A stretch of 43,741 nt of DNA from Chloroflexota bacterium (lineage in GTDB: Bacteria; Chloroflexota; Dormibacteria; Dormibacterales; Dormibacteraceae). Made by a program: the position numbers and the translations under genes. This document shows positions 26,821 through 33,768 of the stretch, one piece after another (position 1 is the first letter of the stretch; the number at the start of each line of letters is the position of its first letter). The notes beneath the pieces were generated by a model. It was not told the DNA's origin and made no database searches. It saw only the letters and a list, made by a program, of their open reading frames with translations. The stretch is from contig VBHB01000159.1 in the NCBI GenBank assembly GCA_005880315.1, positions 1-43,741 on the forward strand. The letters are read 5' to 3'.

Positions 26821-27410
26821 CCGCATAGGGCCAGGAAATTCTCGTAAAGACGCAGGCCGTCGTCGCCGCTCTTCTCGGGATGGAACTGCGTCCCCATCAC
26901 GTTGACGCGTGCTGCTGCCGCCACCGGCGAGTGTTCTGTTGACGCGATGGCATTCCGCGATGAGGAAGGCGTGAAGGAGTGCACGAAATAGAAGTAGGCG
27001 CGGTCGGTGATGCCCCGCCACAGCGGCGAAACGTCGGTCTGCGCGACGCGGCACCAGCCGATGACGGGGATGCGGTTGCTCTTCGTCACCTCGGTCACGC
27101 GGCCGTCGAGCAAGCCCAAACCCTCATGCCGGCCGTGCTCCATCGACTCCTCGAACAGCAGCTGATACCCGAGGCAGACGCCGAGCACAGGCTTCCCTCG
27201 TTTGGCGAGCTCCACCACCCGGCGCCCGAGGCCGGTGGCGACGAGCTTCTCCAACGCCGGCGCAAACGCTCCTACCCCAGGCAGCACCAGACCGTCGGCG
27301 CGCTGGAGGTCGTCCTGATCGGCCGTCAGCTTCGGCGTCGCGCCGACGTGAATCAGCGCTCTCTCGACCGAACGCAAATTGCCCACCCCGTAGTCGACGA
27401 TGGCGATCAT
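26817..27410 (-). CDS. hisH: Imidazole glycerol phosphate synthase, glutamine amidotransferase subunit
   Basis: 197 residues, class I glutamine amidotransferase. It supplies ammonia from glutamine to HisF through the barrel. The triad is Cys79 (GVCLGYQLLFE), His177 and Glu179 (TQFHPEKS). The oxyanion-strand PGVGAFAPAL is present. Two positions are unusual: the usual PHMGWN segment reads PVIGWC (115-120). The Asn of GWN is commonly conserved, so its replacement by Cys is worth noting. The ATG at 27410 overlaps the hisB stop, and the methyltransferase overlaps the hisH stop. Confidence 0.95.
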   Translation of the reverse strand: MIAIVDYGVGNLRSVERALIHVGATPKLTADQDDLQRADGLVLPGVGAFAPALEKLVATGLGRRVVELAKRGKPVLGVCLGYQLLFEESMEHGRHEGLGLLDGRVTEVTKSNRIPVIGWCRVAQTDVSPLWRGITDRAYFYFVHSFTPSSSRNAIASTEHSPVAAAARVNVMGTQFHPEKSGDDGLRLYENFLALCG

Positions 27411-27994
27411 CCGAGGAGTCCCTTCGAAGACGGGACACCGGCGACACCCTCCACCGCCATGGCCTGGCGCAGCGCGAGCCCAAGCGCTTTGAACGTCGCC
27501 TCGGCGATGTGGTGCCGGTTGCGCCCTCGGATGACGTCGACGTGGATCGTGGCGCCCAGATGAATTGAAAGGGCCTTCCAGAACTCTTCGAGAACCTCGG
27601 ACTCGAGCGTGCCGATCCGCCCGCGCAGCGGCACGTTGTAGGAGATGAACGGACGCTTGCCCAGGTCGATTACGACGCGGGCGAGCGTTTCGTCCAGGGG
27701 AGCGTAGGCGGAGGCGAAGCGCGCGATGCCTGCCCGGTCTCCAAGGGCGCGGGACAGCGCTTGGCCGAGCACGATGCCGGCGTCCTCGACGAGGTGATGG
27801 GTGTCGACGTGCACATCGCCCGCCCCGCGGAACGTGAGGTCGAATGAGCCGTAGCGCGCCACCTGCTCGAGCATGTGGTCCAGAAACGCGAGCCCGGTCG
27901 CGACCTTGACCCGTCCGCGTCCCTCGAGAGCAACTCGTGCCGTCAGCTGAGTCTCCTTGCTCTTGCGGACGACCTCCGCGGTCCTGCTACTCAA
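27407..27994 (-). CDS. hisB: Imidazoleglycerol-phosphate dehydratase
   Basis: 195 residues, monofunctional (no histidinol-phosphatase domain). It dehydrates imidazole glycerol phosphate to imidazole acetol phosphate at a di-manganese site. His motifs are FLDHMLEQ, VDTHHLVEDAGIVLGQAL and GRNRHHIAEATFKALG. I choose the TTG at 27994, 8 nt inside the end of hisD: GGAGG (28005-28001) lies 6 nt upstream, and the product starts SSRTAEVVRKSKET like relatives. An ATG at 28012 would place that Shine-Dalgarno sequence within the gene. hisC, often next to hisB, is absent. Confidence 0.94.
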   Translation of the reverse strand: MSSRTAEVVRKSKETQLTARVALEGRGRVKVATGLAFLDHMLEQVARYGSFDLTFRGAGDVHVDTHHLVEDAGIVLGQALSRALGDRAGIARFASAYAPLDETLARVVIDLGKRPFISYNVPLRGRIGTLESEVLEEFWKALSIHLGATIHVDVIRGRNRHHIAEATFKALGLALRQAMAVEGVAGVPSSKGLLG

Positions 27995-29258
27995 AACGAA
28001 CCTCCACTGCATGCGCGTGCGCGCTGAGGCCTTCGAGCTCCGCGAGGCGCACGCAGGCTTCGCGGAGCATCTCGAGGTCGCCGAGGTTGAGGCTCAGCAC
28101 GCTGCTGCGTTTGAGGAATGTATGCACGCCGAGTGGCGACGCGAACCGCGCCGCCCCCGAGGTGGGCAGCGTGTGGTTGGGTCCGGCCGCGTAGTCACCC
28201 AGGGGAACGGTGGCGTAGGGGCCGACGAAAATCGCGCCCGCATTCTCGACCTGCGTGGCCAGGCGTCCCGCATCCTCCGCGACGATCAGAAGATGCTCAG
28301 GCGCGAAGTCGTTGGCCAGGTGGACCGCCTGCTCGAGGTCGTCGGCCACGATCACGCAGCATGTCGCCGCCTCGATGATCTGGGCTCGCTCCAGGCCGCC
28401 GACCAGGCTGCGCAGCTCCTCTTCCACGCGATCGGCGAGCGCGGCCGAGTCGGTGACCAGCACGGCCCAAGCCAGCGGATCGTGCTCCAGCTGGGCGGCC
28501 AGGTCCGCGGCCACGAAGTCGGGCCTCGCGCCCGCGTCCGCGATGACCATCACCTCGGTCGGTCCCGCGATGCCGTCGACGCCGACGGCGCCGAACACCT
28601 CTTTCTTGGCCAGCGTCACATAGATGTTGCCCGGCCCCGCGACGACGTCCACGCGCGGAATCGACGCGGTGCCGTAGGCGAGCGCGGCGATCGCCTGCGC
28701 CCCGCCCACCCGATAGACCGCATCGACGCCTGCGATGTGAGCAGCGGCCAGGATGGCCGCCGGCACGCTCCCGTCCGCGCGGGGTGGGGTGGCGAGCACG
28801 ACCTCGGGCACCCCCGCCACGCGAGCCGGGATGACGGTCATGAGCACCGTCGACGGATATGACGCCCGGCCCCCTGGCGCATAGACGCCGGCGCGCCTCA
28901 CCGGTCTGGTAAGCAGCTTCAGCCCCGGCGTTCCAGTGCTGGCGGGCTGCACCTGCTTCGCGTGGAAATCCCTGATCCGCTCGGCCGCGAACTCGAGGGC
29001 GGCGCGATCGGCGGGCTGGAGGCGCTTGGCGGCGGCGGCGAGGTGCTCACGCGGGACCTCGAAGGTTTCGGTCTCCTGCGGCGACCAGCCATCGAACCGC
29101 TTGCCGTAATCCCGCAGCGCGGCGTCGCCTTCCGCCGCCACCCGCGCGCAGATCTCGGCGACAGCCGCCCGCTCTTTTGCGAACTGCGATAGGTCCAGCC
29201 GCCTTCGCGACAAGGGCGAGTCGAGCCAGGAACCGACGTCGAATCGCTTAATCGCCAT
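27987..29258 (-). CDS. hisD: Histidinol dehydrogenase
   Basis: 423 residues. It performs the last two oxidations, histidinol to histidine, with NAD and zinc. Family blocks: RAGVYAPGGRASYPSTVLM (nucleotide/substrate region), VVAGPGNIYVTLAK, DGIAGPTEVMVIAD, AAQLEHDPLAWAVLVT (zinc/catalytic Glu-His), NDFAPEHL and GPNHTLPTSGAARF. It matches the bacterial enzyme throughout. The ATG at 29258 overlaps the end of hisG by 11 nt; the longer open frame upstream is arginine-rich readthrough of hisG. hisB starts within its final codons. Confidence 0.96.
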   Translation of the reverse strand: MAIKRFDVGSWLDSPLSRRRLDLSQFAKERAAVAEICARVAAEGDAALRDYGKRFDGWSPQETETFEVPREHLAAAAKRLQPADRAALEFAAERIRDFHAKQVQPASTGTPGLKLLTRPVRRAGVYAPGGRASYPSTVLMTVIPARVAGVPEVVLATPPRADGSVPAAILAAAHIAGVDAVYRVGGAQAIAALAYGTASIPRVDVVAGPGNIYVTLAKKEVFGAVGVDGIAGPTEVMVIADAGARPDFVAADLAAQLEHDPLAWAVLVTDSAALADRVEEELRSLVGGLERAQIIEAATCCVIVADDLEQAVHLANDFAPEHLLIVAEDAGRLATQVENAGAIFVGPYATVPLGDYAAGPNHTLPTSGAARFASPLGVHTFLKRSSVLSLNLGDLEMLREACVRLAELEGLSAHAHAVEVRFE

Positions 29259-29940
29259 TGCCAGCAGCCTCCCGAAGGCGGGCCACCATCGCCTGCACCG
29301 CGTCCGTGCGGGTCTTGAGGCTGGCTTGGTTGCCGATGAGGCGTGCCGTCGACGAACCGAGCGTTGCCGCAATCCGCAAATGGTTCTCCCGCAGCGTCCG
29401 TCCGCTGGCGGTCAGGTCCACGATGCCGTCGACCAGTCCCACCTGCGGCGCCAGCTCGACCGAGCCGTGCAGCTGCACGACCTCGACCGCCTGGCCGCGA
29501 CTTTCGAACCACGCCGCCGCCGTCCGTGGCAGCTTCGTCGCCACCCGCATCAGCGGCGGCCATGTTTCGGGACCGTTGAGCTTCGACCCATCCGGCACCG
29601 CCAGGACCAGGCGGCAAGGTCCGAAGCGAAGATCCACCAGCTCGTAATGAGTTCCGTTGGATTCCCAGAGCACGTCCTTGCCAACGATGCCGAGGTCTGC
29701 GGCACCGTGGTCGACATACGCGGGAACGTCGGCTGGTCGGACGAGGATCACGCGCACCCCAGACCGCTCGACCAGCAAACGCCTGCCCAGCTCGGTCGCG
29801 CTGAGCCGCATCACGCCGGCGCGTGAGAGCAGCCGAAGCGCGCCCGGAAGGAGAACGCCGGTTGGGAGGGCGATCGAAACGTTACCTTCCCCCCTTCGGC
29901 CGGAGGCCTGGAGAGTCGCGCGGGGCTTTGGGGCCGTCAC
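29248..29940 (-). CDS. hisG: ATP phosphoribosyltransferase, short form catalytic subunit
   Basis: 230 residues. It condenses ATP and PRPP in the committed step of histidine synthesis. It lacks the roughly 75-residue C-terminal regulatory domain of long HisG, so it needs HisZ, which is encoded directly upstream. Blocks include IALPTGVLLPGALRLL, GAADLGIVGKDVLWE, LRFGPCRLVLAVP and the PRPP loop DLTASGRTLRENHLR. GTG 29940, fused to the hisZ stop as GTGA, is the only reasonable start; it gives about 20 extra residues before the usual N-terminus, which has no start codon of its own. Confidence 0.93.
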   Translation of the reverse strand: MTAPKPRATLQASGRRGEGNVSIALPTGVLLPGALRLLSRAGVMRLSATELGRRLLVERSGVRVILVRPADVPAYVDHGAADLGIVGKDVLWESNGTHYELVDLRFGPCRLVLAVPDGSKLNGPETWPPLMRVATKLPRTAAAWFESRGQAVEVVQLHGSVELAPQVGLVDGIVDLTASGRTLRENHLRIAATLGSSTARLIGNQASLKTRTDAVQAMVARLREAAGNGD

Positions 29941-31199
29941 GCCTGGGCTCCCGCCAGCCGCGCCGCCACCTGCTCGGGCGGCAGCGACTGGGTCCGTCCG
30001 CCGCGGGCAGTCCAGGCGACCTTCTTCGCGCCACCGCACTGGACGAGATTCTCAGCACCGAGCGCACGCCACCAGGCGCGCGCGTCGCGATCACGCCGAG
30101 GCTCGGTGTCGACCACCGCTCTCATCCCGAACAAGCGCAGCGTCGCACCCAGGCGCATGGCCACGTCCAGCCCGGCGCCGGTCCATGCGACAGCGGCATC
30201 GATGCGTGGCAGCGATGGTGGACGCGCCCCACCACTCAGCAGCTCCCACACCAGGTCGAGCTGAACCACGAACCCTGTGGCCGGAGCCGGCCGTCCGAAA
30301 CGCGCGAGGAGGCTGTCATAGCGGCCGCCTTGCGCCACTGGTCGCCCGATGTCCTGCCCGTAGCCCTCGAAGATGACACCGGTGTAGTAGTCGAAGTCGC
30401 GGATCGCGCCGAGGTCGAGGCCGACCACCGCGCCCAGCCCGTGAGCGACAAGCAGCTCACGAACTCGGGCAAGCTCGGCCAGCGCTTTCTCAGAACGTCG
30501 GTTGCGGACCAGGCCCCCGGCGGCTTCGAGAATCTCCGGGCCGCCGCGAAGGGCCGGGAACCGCAGCAACAGCTCGTGCTCGGCGGAACGAAGTGGAGTG
30601 CGCGCAAGCAGCTCTTCGAGGGCGACGAAATCGCGCGCGGCCAGCGCGCTGCGCACGCCGGCCTTGACAGCGGCCGGCAGCCGCACCGCGTCCATGATGC
30701 CCTGGAAGAATTCCGCGTGACCCACGTCGACCTGGTAGCGGCGCAGCCCGGCGGCCTCGAGGCAGCGTGCGGCGAGCGCGATCACCTCAGCGTCCGCAAT
30801 CGGACCCGACGCCCCCACGAGCTCCGCGCCAACCTGGTAGGTCTCGCGCCGTGAATGAAAGCGCCCCTCGTCCGCCGAGAGCACGGGTCCCGCGTAGCTC
30901 ATGCGCAGCGGCAGCTCGGCCGAACGCAGCTTGCCGGCGACGAGTCGCGCGACCGGAATGGTGCGTTCTCCGACGAGCGCTATGACATCACCGCGCGCGT
31001 CGCTGAACTTGAACAGGCGACGCCTCTGTTCGGCGCTCAGGCCCAGCTCGAGCACGTCGATGCTTTCGACCATCGGTGTGACGACGTGGCGGTAACCCCA
31101 GCGGCGCATCTCTTCGAGCAAAGATTCCTGTGCGCTGCGCACAGACTCCGCCTCCTCGGGCAGGAGGTCGCGAAAACCAGGCACGCCGCCGAGCGGCAT
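29937..31199 (-). CDS. hisZ: ATP phosphoribosyltransferase regulatory subunit (HisRS-like)
   Basis: 420 residues. HisZ is a paralogue of histidyl-tRNA synthetase that no longer charges tRNA and instead activates short HisG and confers histidine feedback in a hetero-octamer. The class II core is seen: GFRDLLPEEAESVRSAQ, RMSYAGPVLSADEGRFHSRR (motif 2 area), AEVIALAARCLEAAGL, YYTGVIFEGYG and QGGRYDSLLARFG (motif 3). The C-terminal part (320-420) is larger than in minimal HisZ and recalls the anticodon-binding domain. Presence of adjacent short hisG argues against a true HisRS. The ATG at 31199 lies 63 nt after the TPR gene; no clear promoter was seen in that gap. Confidence 0.92.
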   Translation of the reverse strand: MPLGGVPGFRDLLPEEAESVRSAQESLLEEMRRWGYRHVVTPMVESIDVLELGLSAEQRRRLFKFSDARGDVIALVGERTIPVARLVAGKLRSAELPLRMSYAGPVLSADEGRFHSRRETYQVGAELVGASGPIADAEVIALAARCLEAAGLRRYQVDVGHAEFFQGIMDAVRLPAAVKAGVRSALAARDFVALEELLARTPLRSAEHELLLRFPALRGGPEILEAAGGLVRNRRSEKALAELARVRELLVAHGLGAVVGLDLGAIRDFDYYTGVIFEGYGQDIGRPVAQGGRYDSLLARFGRPAPATGFVVQLDLVWELLSGGARPPSLPRIDAAVAWTGAGLDVAMRLGATLRLFGMRAVVDTEPRRDRDARAWWRALGAENLVQCGGAKKVAWTARGGRTQSLPPEQVAARLAGAQA

Positions 31200-31262
31200 A
31201 GAAGCCTTAGGTGAGTCGGTGAAGAGACCTCCGGGCTCGGGCCACAGGCGCGTCCTCAGTCG

Positions 31263-32129
31263 TCACTCGTCTTCGTCCTCGTCGTCGTCGCCGCTGTCGT
31301 CGCTGTCCTCACTGAAGTCCAGAGGTTCGGCCTCATCCTCCACCGCGTGCATGCCCTCTTCGATGTCATCGGTGGCCGGCGTACCGGCGACCAGTGTCTC
31401 CTCTTCCTCGTCCTCGGCGAACACCTCGACCTCGCGTGCGAGCAGGCTTTCCTTGGTGTAAGGGCGGAACTCGACCTCGCGCTTGCGCCGCATCGGGAAG
31501 CTCGGCTTGCCGGCAAAGTGCGGGTCCTGATACGTCTCGCGGACGATGAGCTTGACCGCACTGCCCTCGCACGACGTGACCCCGGCCTGGTAGCGGTTAC
31601 CGCCGCGCATGAACTTGAGCAACCGGCGGGCGAGCTTCGCCTCGAGCAGCCCCAGGCGAACACCACGGGACGTCTCCGCGGCGATGCCGTCGCCTTCGAT
31701 GCGCAGCTCGGCGACGTCTCCCGCGGCCACTTTGGAGCAGATGTCAGGGGCGCTGCTCTCCAGCGTGGTGATGATCGTCTTCCCCATCTCTTCGACGAAG
31801 AGGTTGAGGTCGACCCGCGTTCCGCCGGCCTTCAGCCCTTCCTTCTGGTGAAGAAGCGTGTTGATGCGCGCGGCGTTCTTCTTGGCGATCGAGTTCATAG
31901 GGTTGAGCTTGAGCGCAACCTCGTATGCCGACTTCGCGTCCTTCAGCTTGCCGAGCTCGGACAGGGCTTTACCGAGACGGTTCTGGGTCTCCTCGTCTGC
32001 GCCGAAGCTGTCGATGATGAATTTGTTGAGCTTGACGGCGTCGTCCCACTTGCCCGCGATGGCGAGCTGGACTGCGTCGTCCGAATATTGAGAGCGGGGC
32101 TTGAGGTGTTCGCTGGACTCGGTTTTCAA
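31263..32129 (-). CDS. TPR protein with a long acidic C-terminal tail, unknown function
   Basis: 288 residues. Residues 15-95 contain about two tetratricopeptide repeats (AIAGKWDDAVKLNKFIIDSF; ALSELGKLKDAKSAYEVALK), implying protein binding. The middle (100-225) is a mixed alpha/beta domain not recognised, with RLGLLEAKLARRLLKFMRGG, CEGSAVKLIVRETYQDPHF and GKPSFPMRRKREVEFRPYT. The last 50 residues are mostly Asp/Glu. It is soluble, with no signal peptide. Start: TTG at 32129 with AGGAG 8 nt upstream; no ATG or GTG lies nearby. It lies upstream of hisZ on the same strand but may be independent. A nucleic-acid or chaperone-like role could fit the acidic tail; that is speculation. Confidence 0.7.
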   Translation of the reverse strand: MKTESSEHLKPRSQYSDDAVQLAIAGKWDDAVKLNKFIIDSFGADEETQNRLGKALSELGKLKDAKSAYEVALKLNPMNSIAKKNAARINTLLHQKEGLKAGGTRVDLNLFVEEMGKTIITTLESSAPDICSKVAAGDVAELRIEGDGIAAETSRGVRLGLLEAKLARRLLKFMRGGNRYQAGVTSCEGSAVKLIVRETYQDPHFAGKPSFPMRRKREVEFRPYTKESLLAREVEVFAEDEEEETLVAGTPATDDIEEGMHAVEDEAEPLDFSEDSDDSGDDDEDEDE

Positions 32130-32167
32130 CGGGCGCGCTCCTATGACCTGGCTAGGTGAAGGGAACG

Positions 32168-32173
32168 AGTATA
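32168..32173 (-). promoter_or_regulatory. -10 box TATACT upstream of the TPR gene
   Basis: TATACTC, identical to the argC box, lies 38 nt before the TTG start. TTGGCG is 15 nt upstream as a short-spaced -35. The leader then has an AGGAG ribosome site. On the opposite strand the overlapping TATAGA (32170-32175) could serve the divergent lipoprotein gene at 32223. Confidence 0.4.
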
Positions 32174-32222
32174 GAGACTACGAGGCGGCGCCAATTGCCG
32201 TCAGGCGGCGACAATCTCCGGG

Positions 32223-33533
32223 TTGACGATAGGAAGGTCGAGAGCGCTAGCGATTTCGATGGTGGCGGCGCTGGTATCCGTGTGGGCCTGCTCGCTTGGG
32301 ACGCCGCCCAAGGTCATCAAGATCGGCGTGGACCTGCCCCTGGCCGGTGCGGCGGGGCGGGCGGGCACGCCCGTGCTCAATGGCGTGCAGTTCTTCGTCG
32401 ACCGGCACGCGACGGTGGATGGATTCAGCGTTCAGATCGACGCTCGCGACGACGCCGTCGACGGTGCCGACGATCCGTCGAAAGGAGCCGGCAACGTCAA
32501 GGCGCTTGCCGCGGACCCGCTCGTTCTCGGCGTAATCGGCCCATTCGACTCCAGCGTCGCGCGCAAGACCATTCCGATCGCCAACGTTGCGCACCTCGCC
32601 CTGGTGAGCCCGACCGTGAGCAGCCGCTGCCTCACCAAGGAGCCATATCTGCCGGCCGAGCTCAGCCCCAGCCGCACGGCGGTGAGCTGCGGTGCCGCAG
32701 GGTTCCCCACCCCCGCCCAGCTCCGGCCGACGGGCACCAACAATTTCTTTCGCCTCGCGACGACCGACGAGCTCCAGGGACCCGCTGCCGCGGACTTCAC
32801 CTACAAGAACCTGCAGCTGCGTCGCATGGCAGTGCTCTCCGACCATGAGGCCTATGGGCAGGCGCTCGCGGCGGCCTTCACGACCAGGTTCGAGAAAGAT
32901 GGCGGGAGCGTGGTCGCCATCCTCGACTTCGATCCCAACCGCAGCACCGACGTCGGGGTGTTCTTGCGGAGCGCAAAGGCAGACGGCGCGCAGGCGATCT
33001 ATTTCGGCGGCGTCACCCGAAATCATGGCTGCGTGATTCGAGCTCAGATGGCATCGGTCTTCACTGTCGGCGAGCCGGTGCCCTATATCGGGGGCGATGG
33101 AATCGCGCAAGACCCCGACTGCGTTCGCCACGCAGGCGCCAATGCGGTCGGCATCTATGCGACCGTCCCCACCGCGATCCCCGACGCGATCGCGAGCGCG
33201 CAGCCGGTCATCACGGCCTTCAAGGCCCGCCATCGCAACGCCACCGACTACGGCGCGTACACCATCGCCGCCTACGACTCCGCCGGCGTGCTCTATGCGG
33301 CCATCGACAGCGCCATCAAAGCCGCCGGCGGCAAGCTGCCGACGAGGGATGCGGTCGTCGCGCAGCTGGCGGCGACCTCGGCGTTCAACGGCGCGGCCGG
33401 CGCATTTGGGTTCGACCCGTCAGGCGACACGACCGAGCGGCTCGTAACCGTGTTCGAGTCGCGCAGCGCGGATCCCTCTCTGCCGTGGGCCTTCGTCGTC
33501 GCCGTCGATTACAGCGCCGCGCTCCCATATTGA
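32223..33533 (+). CDS. Branched-chain amino acid-type ABC substrate-binding lipoprotein (first copy)
   Basis: 436 residues, periplasmic-binding-protein type I fold (LivJ/LivK class). The lipoprotein signal has lipobox VWAC with Cys23. The start of the mature domain, KVIKIGVDLPLAGAAG, and the later LGVIGPFDSSVARKTIPIAN, ALVSPTVSS and RRMAVLSDHEAYGQ are typical. It should capture an amino acid or related polar ligand outside the membrane for the downstream permease. The start is TTG at 32223; the ATG at 32259 would cut the signal peptide. It is related to the second copy 235 nt downstream, sharing a CLTK(E/D) insertion and the PTRDxV tail segment, but is clearly diverged. No hairpin follows it. 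Confidence 0.88.
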   Translation: MTIGRSRALAISMVAALVSVWACSLGTPPKVIKIGVDLPLAGAAGRAGTPVLNGVQFFVDRHATVDGFSVQIDARDDAVDGADDPSKGAGNVKALAADPLVLGVIGPFDSSVARKTIPIANVAHLALVSPTVSSRCLTKEPYLPAELSPSRTAVSCGAAGFPTPAQLRPTGTNNFFRLATTDELQGPAAADFTYKNLQLRRMAVLSDHEAYGQALAAAFTTRFEKDGGSVVAILDFDPNRSTDVGVFLRSAKADGAQAIYFGGVTRNHGCVIRAQMASVFTVGEPVPYIGGDGIAQDPDCVRHAGANAVGIYATVPTAIPDAIASAQPVITAFKARHRNATDYGAYTIAAYDSAGVLYAAIDSAIKAAGGKLPTRDAVVAQLAATSAFNGAAGAFGFDPSGDTTERLVTVFESRSADPSLPWAFVVAVDYSAALPY

Positions 33534-33587
33534 TACACCGGCTCAGTCATGGTTGGCGAGGGTGCCGGGAGGCGCCTCACACGAGGC

Positions 33588-33617
33588 TTGACTTCGAGGC
33601 AGGCACAAGTCGATAGT
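33588..33617 (+). promoter_or_regulatory. Candidate sigma-70-type promoter for the second binding-protein gene
   Basis: TTGACT (33588-33593) and GATAGT (33612-33617) are 18 nt apart. A transcript from about 33624 would have a leader of about 145 nt. Confidence 0.35.
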
Positions 33618-33636
33618 TCAGCACGGAGTAGTGGTT

Positions 33637-33746
33637 CGGCCACCCCATGTGGCCGCATTCGCCGCCGGCGCACTCTCGCCCCGACTTGGGTTGGGAAGAG
33701 GGCGGCGAGTGAGGGGAGGCGTCCACCAGAGGGATTTCGGCCTCCC
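33637..33746 (+). promoter_or_regulatory. Structured leader region before the second binding-protein gene
   Basis: Two clean hairpins are visible: CGGCCAC (33637-33643) with GTGGCCG (33649-33655) around CCCAT, and GGGAGGC (33714-33720) with GCCTCCC (33740-33746) around a 19-nt loop. A wider CGCCGCC/GGCGGCG pairing lies between them. The AAGGGGG ribosome site (33756-33762) follows. It could stabilise or control the mRNA; no known riboswitch class was recognised. This accounts for most of the 235-nt gap. Confidence 0.3.
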
Positions 33747-33768
33747 GACAAACACAAGGGGGAACCAT

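Noticed and set aside
29937-31199. Reading hisZ as a true histidyl-tRNA synthetase (hisS)
   Set aside because: It lies next to and overlaps a short-form hisG that needs HisZ, and its length and degenerate C-terminal region fit the regulatory subunit better.
31200-31262. Promoter for hisZ in the 63-nt gap
   Set aside because: No TAnnnT box at leaderless distance and no -35/-10 pair was found; hisZ may be read from upstream or from a promoter that I cannot recognise.
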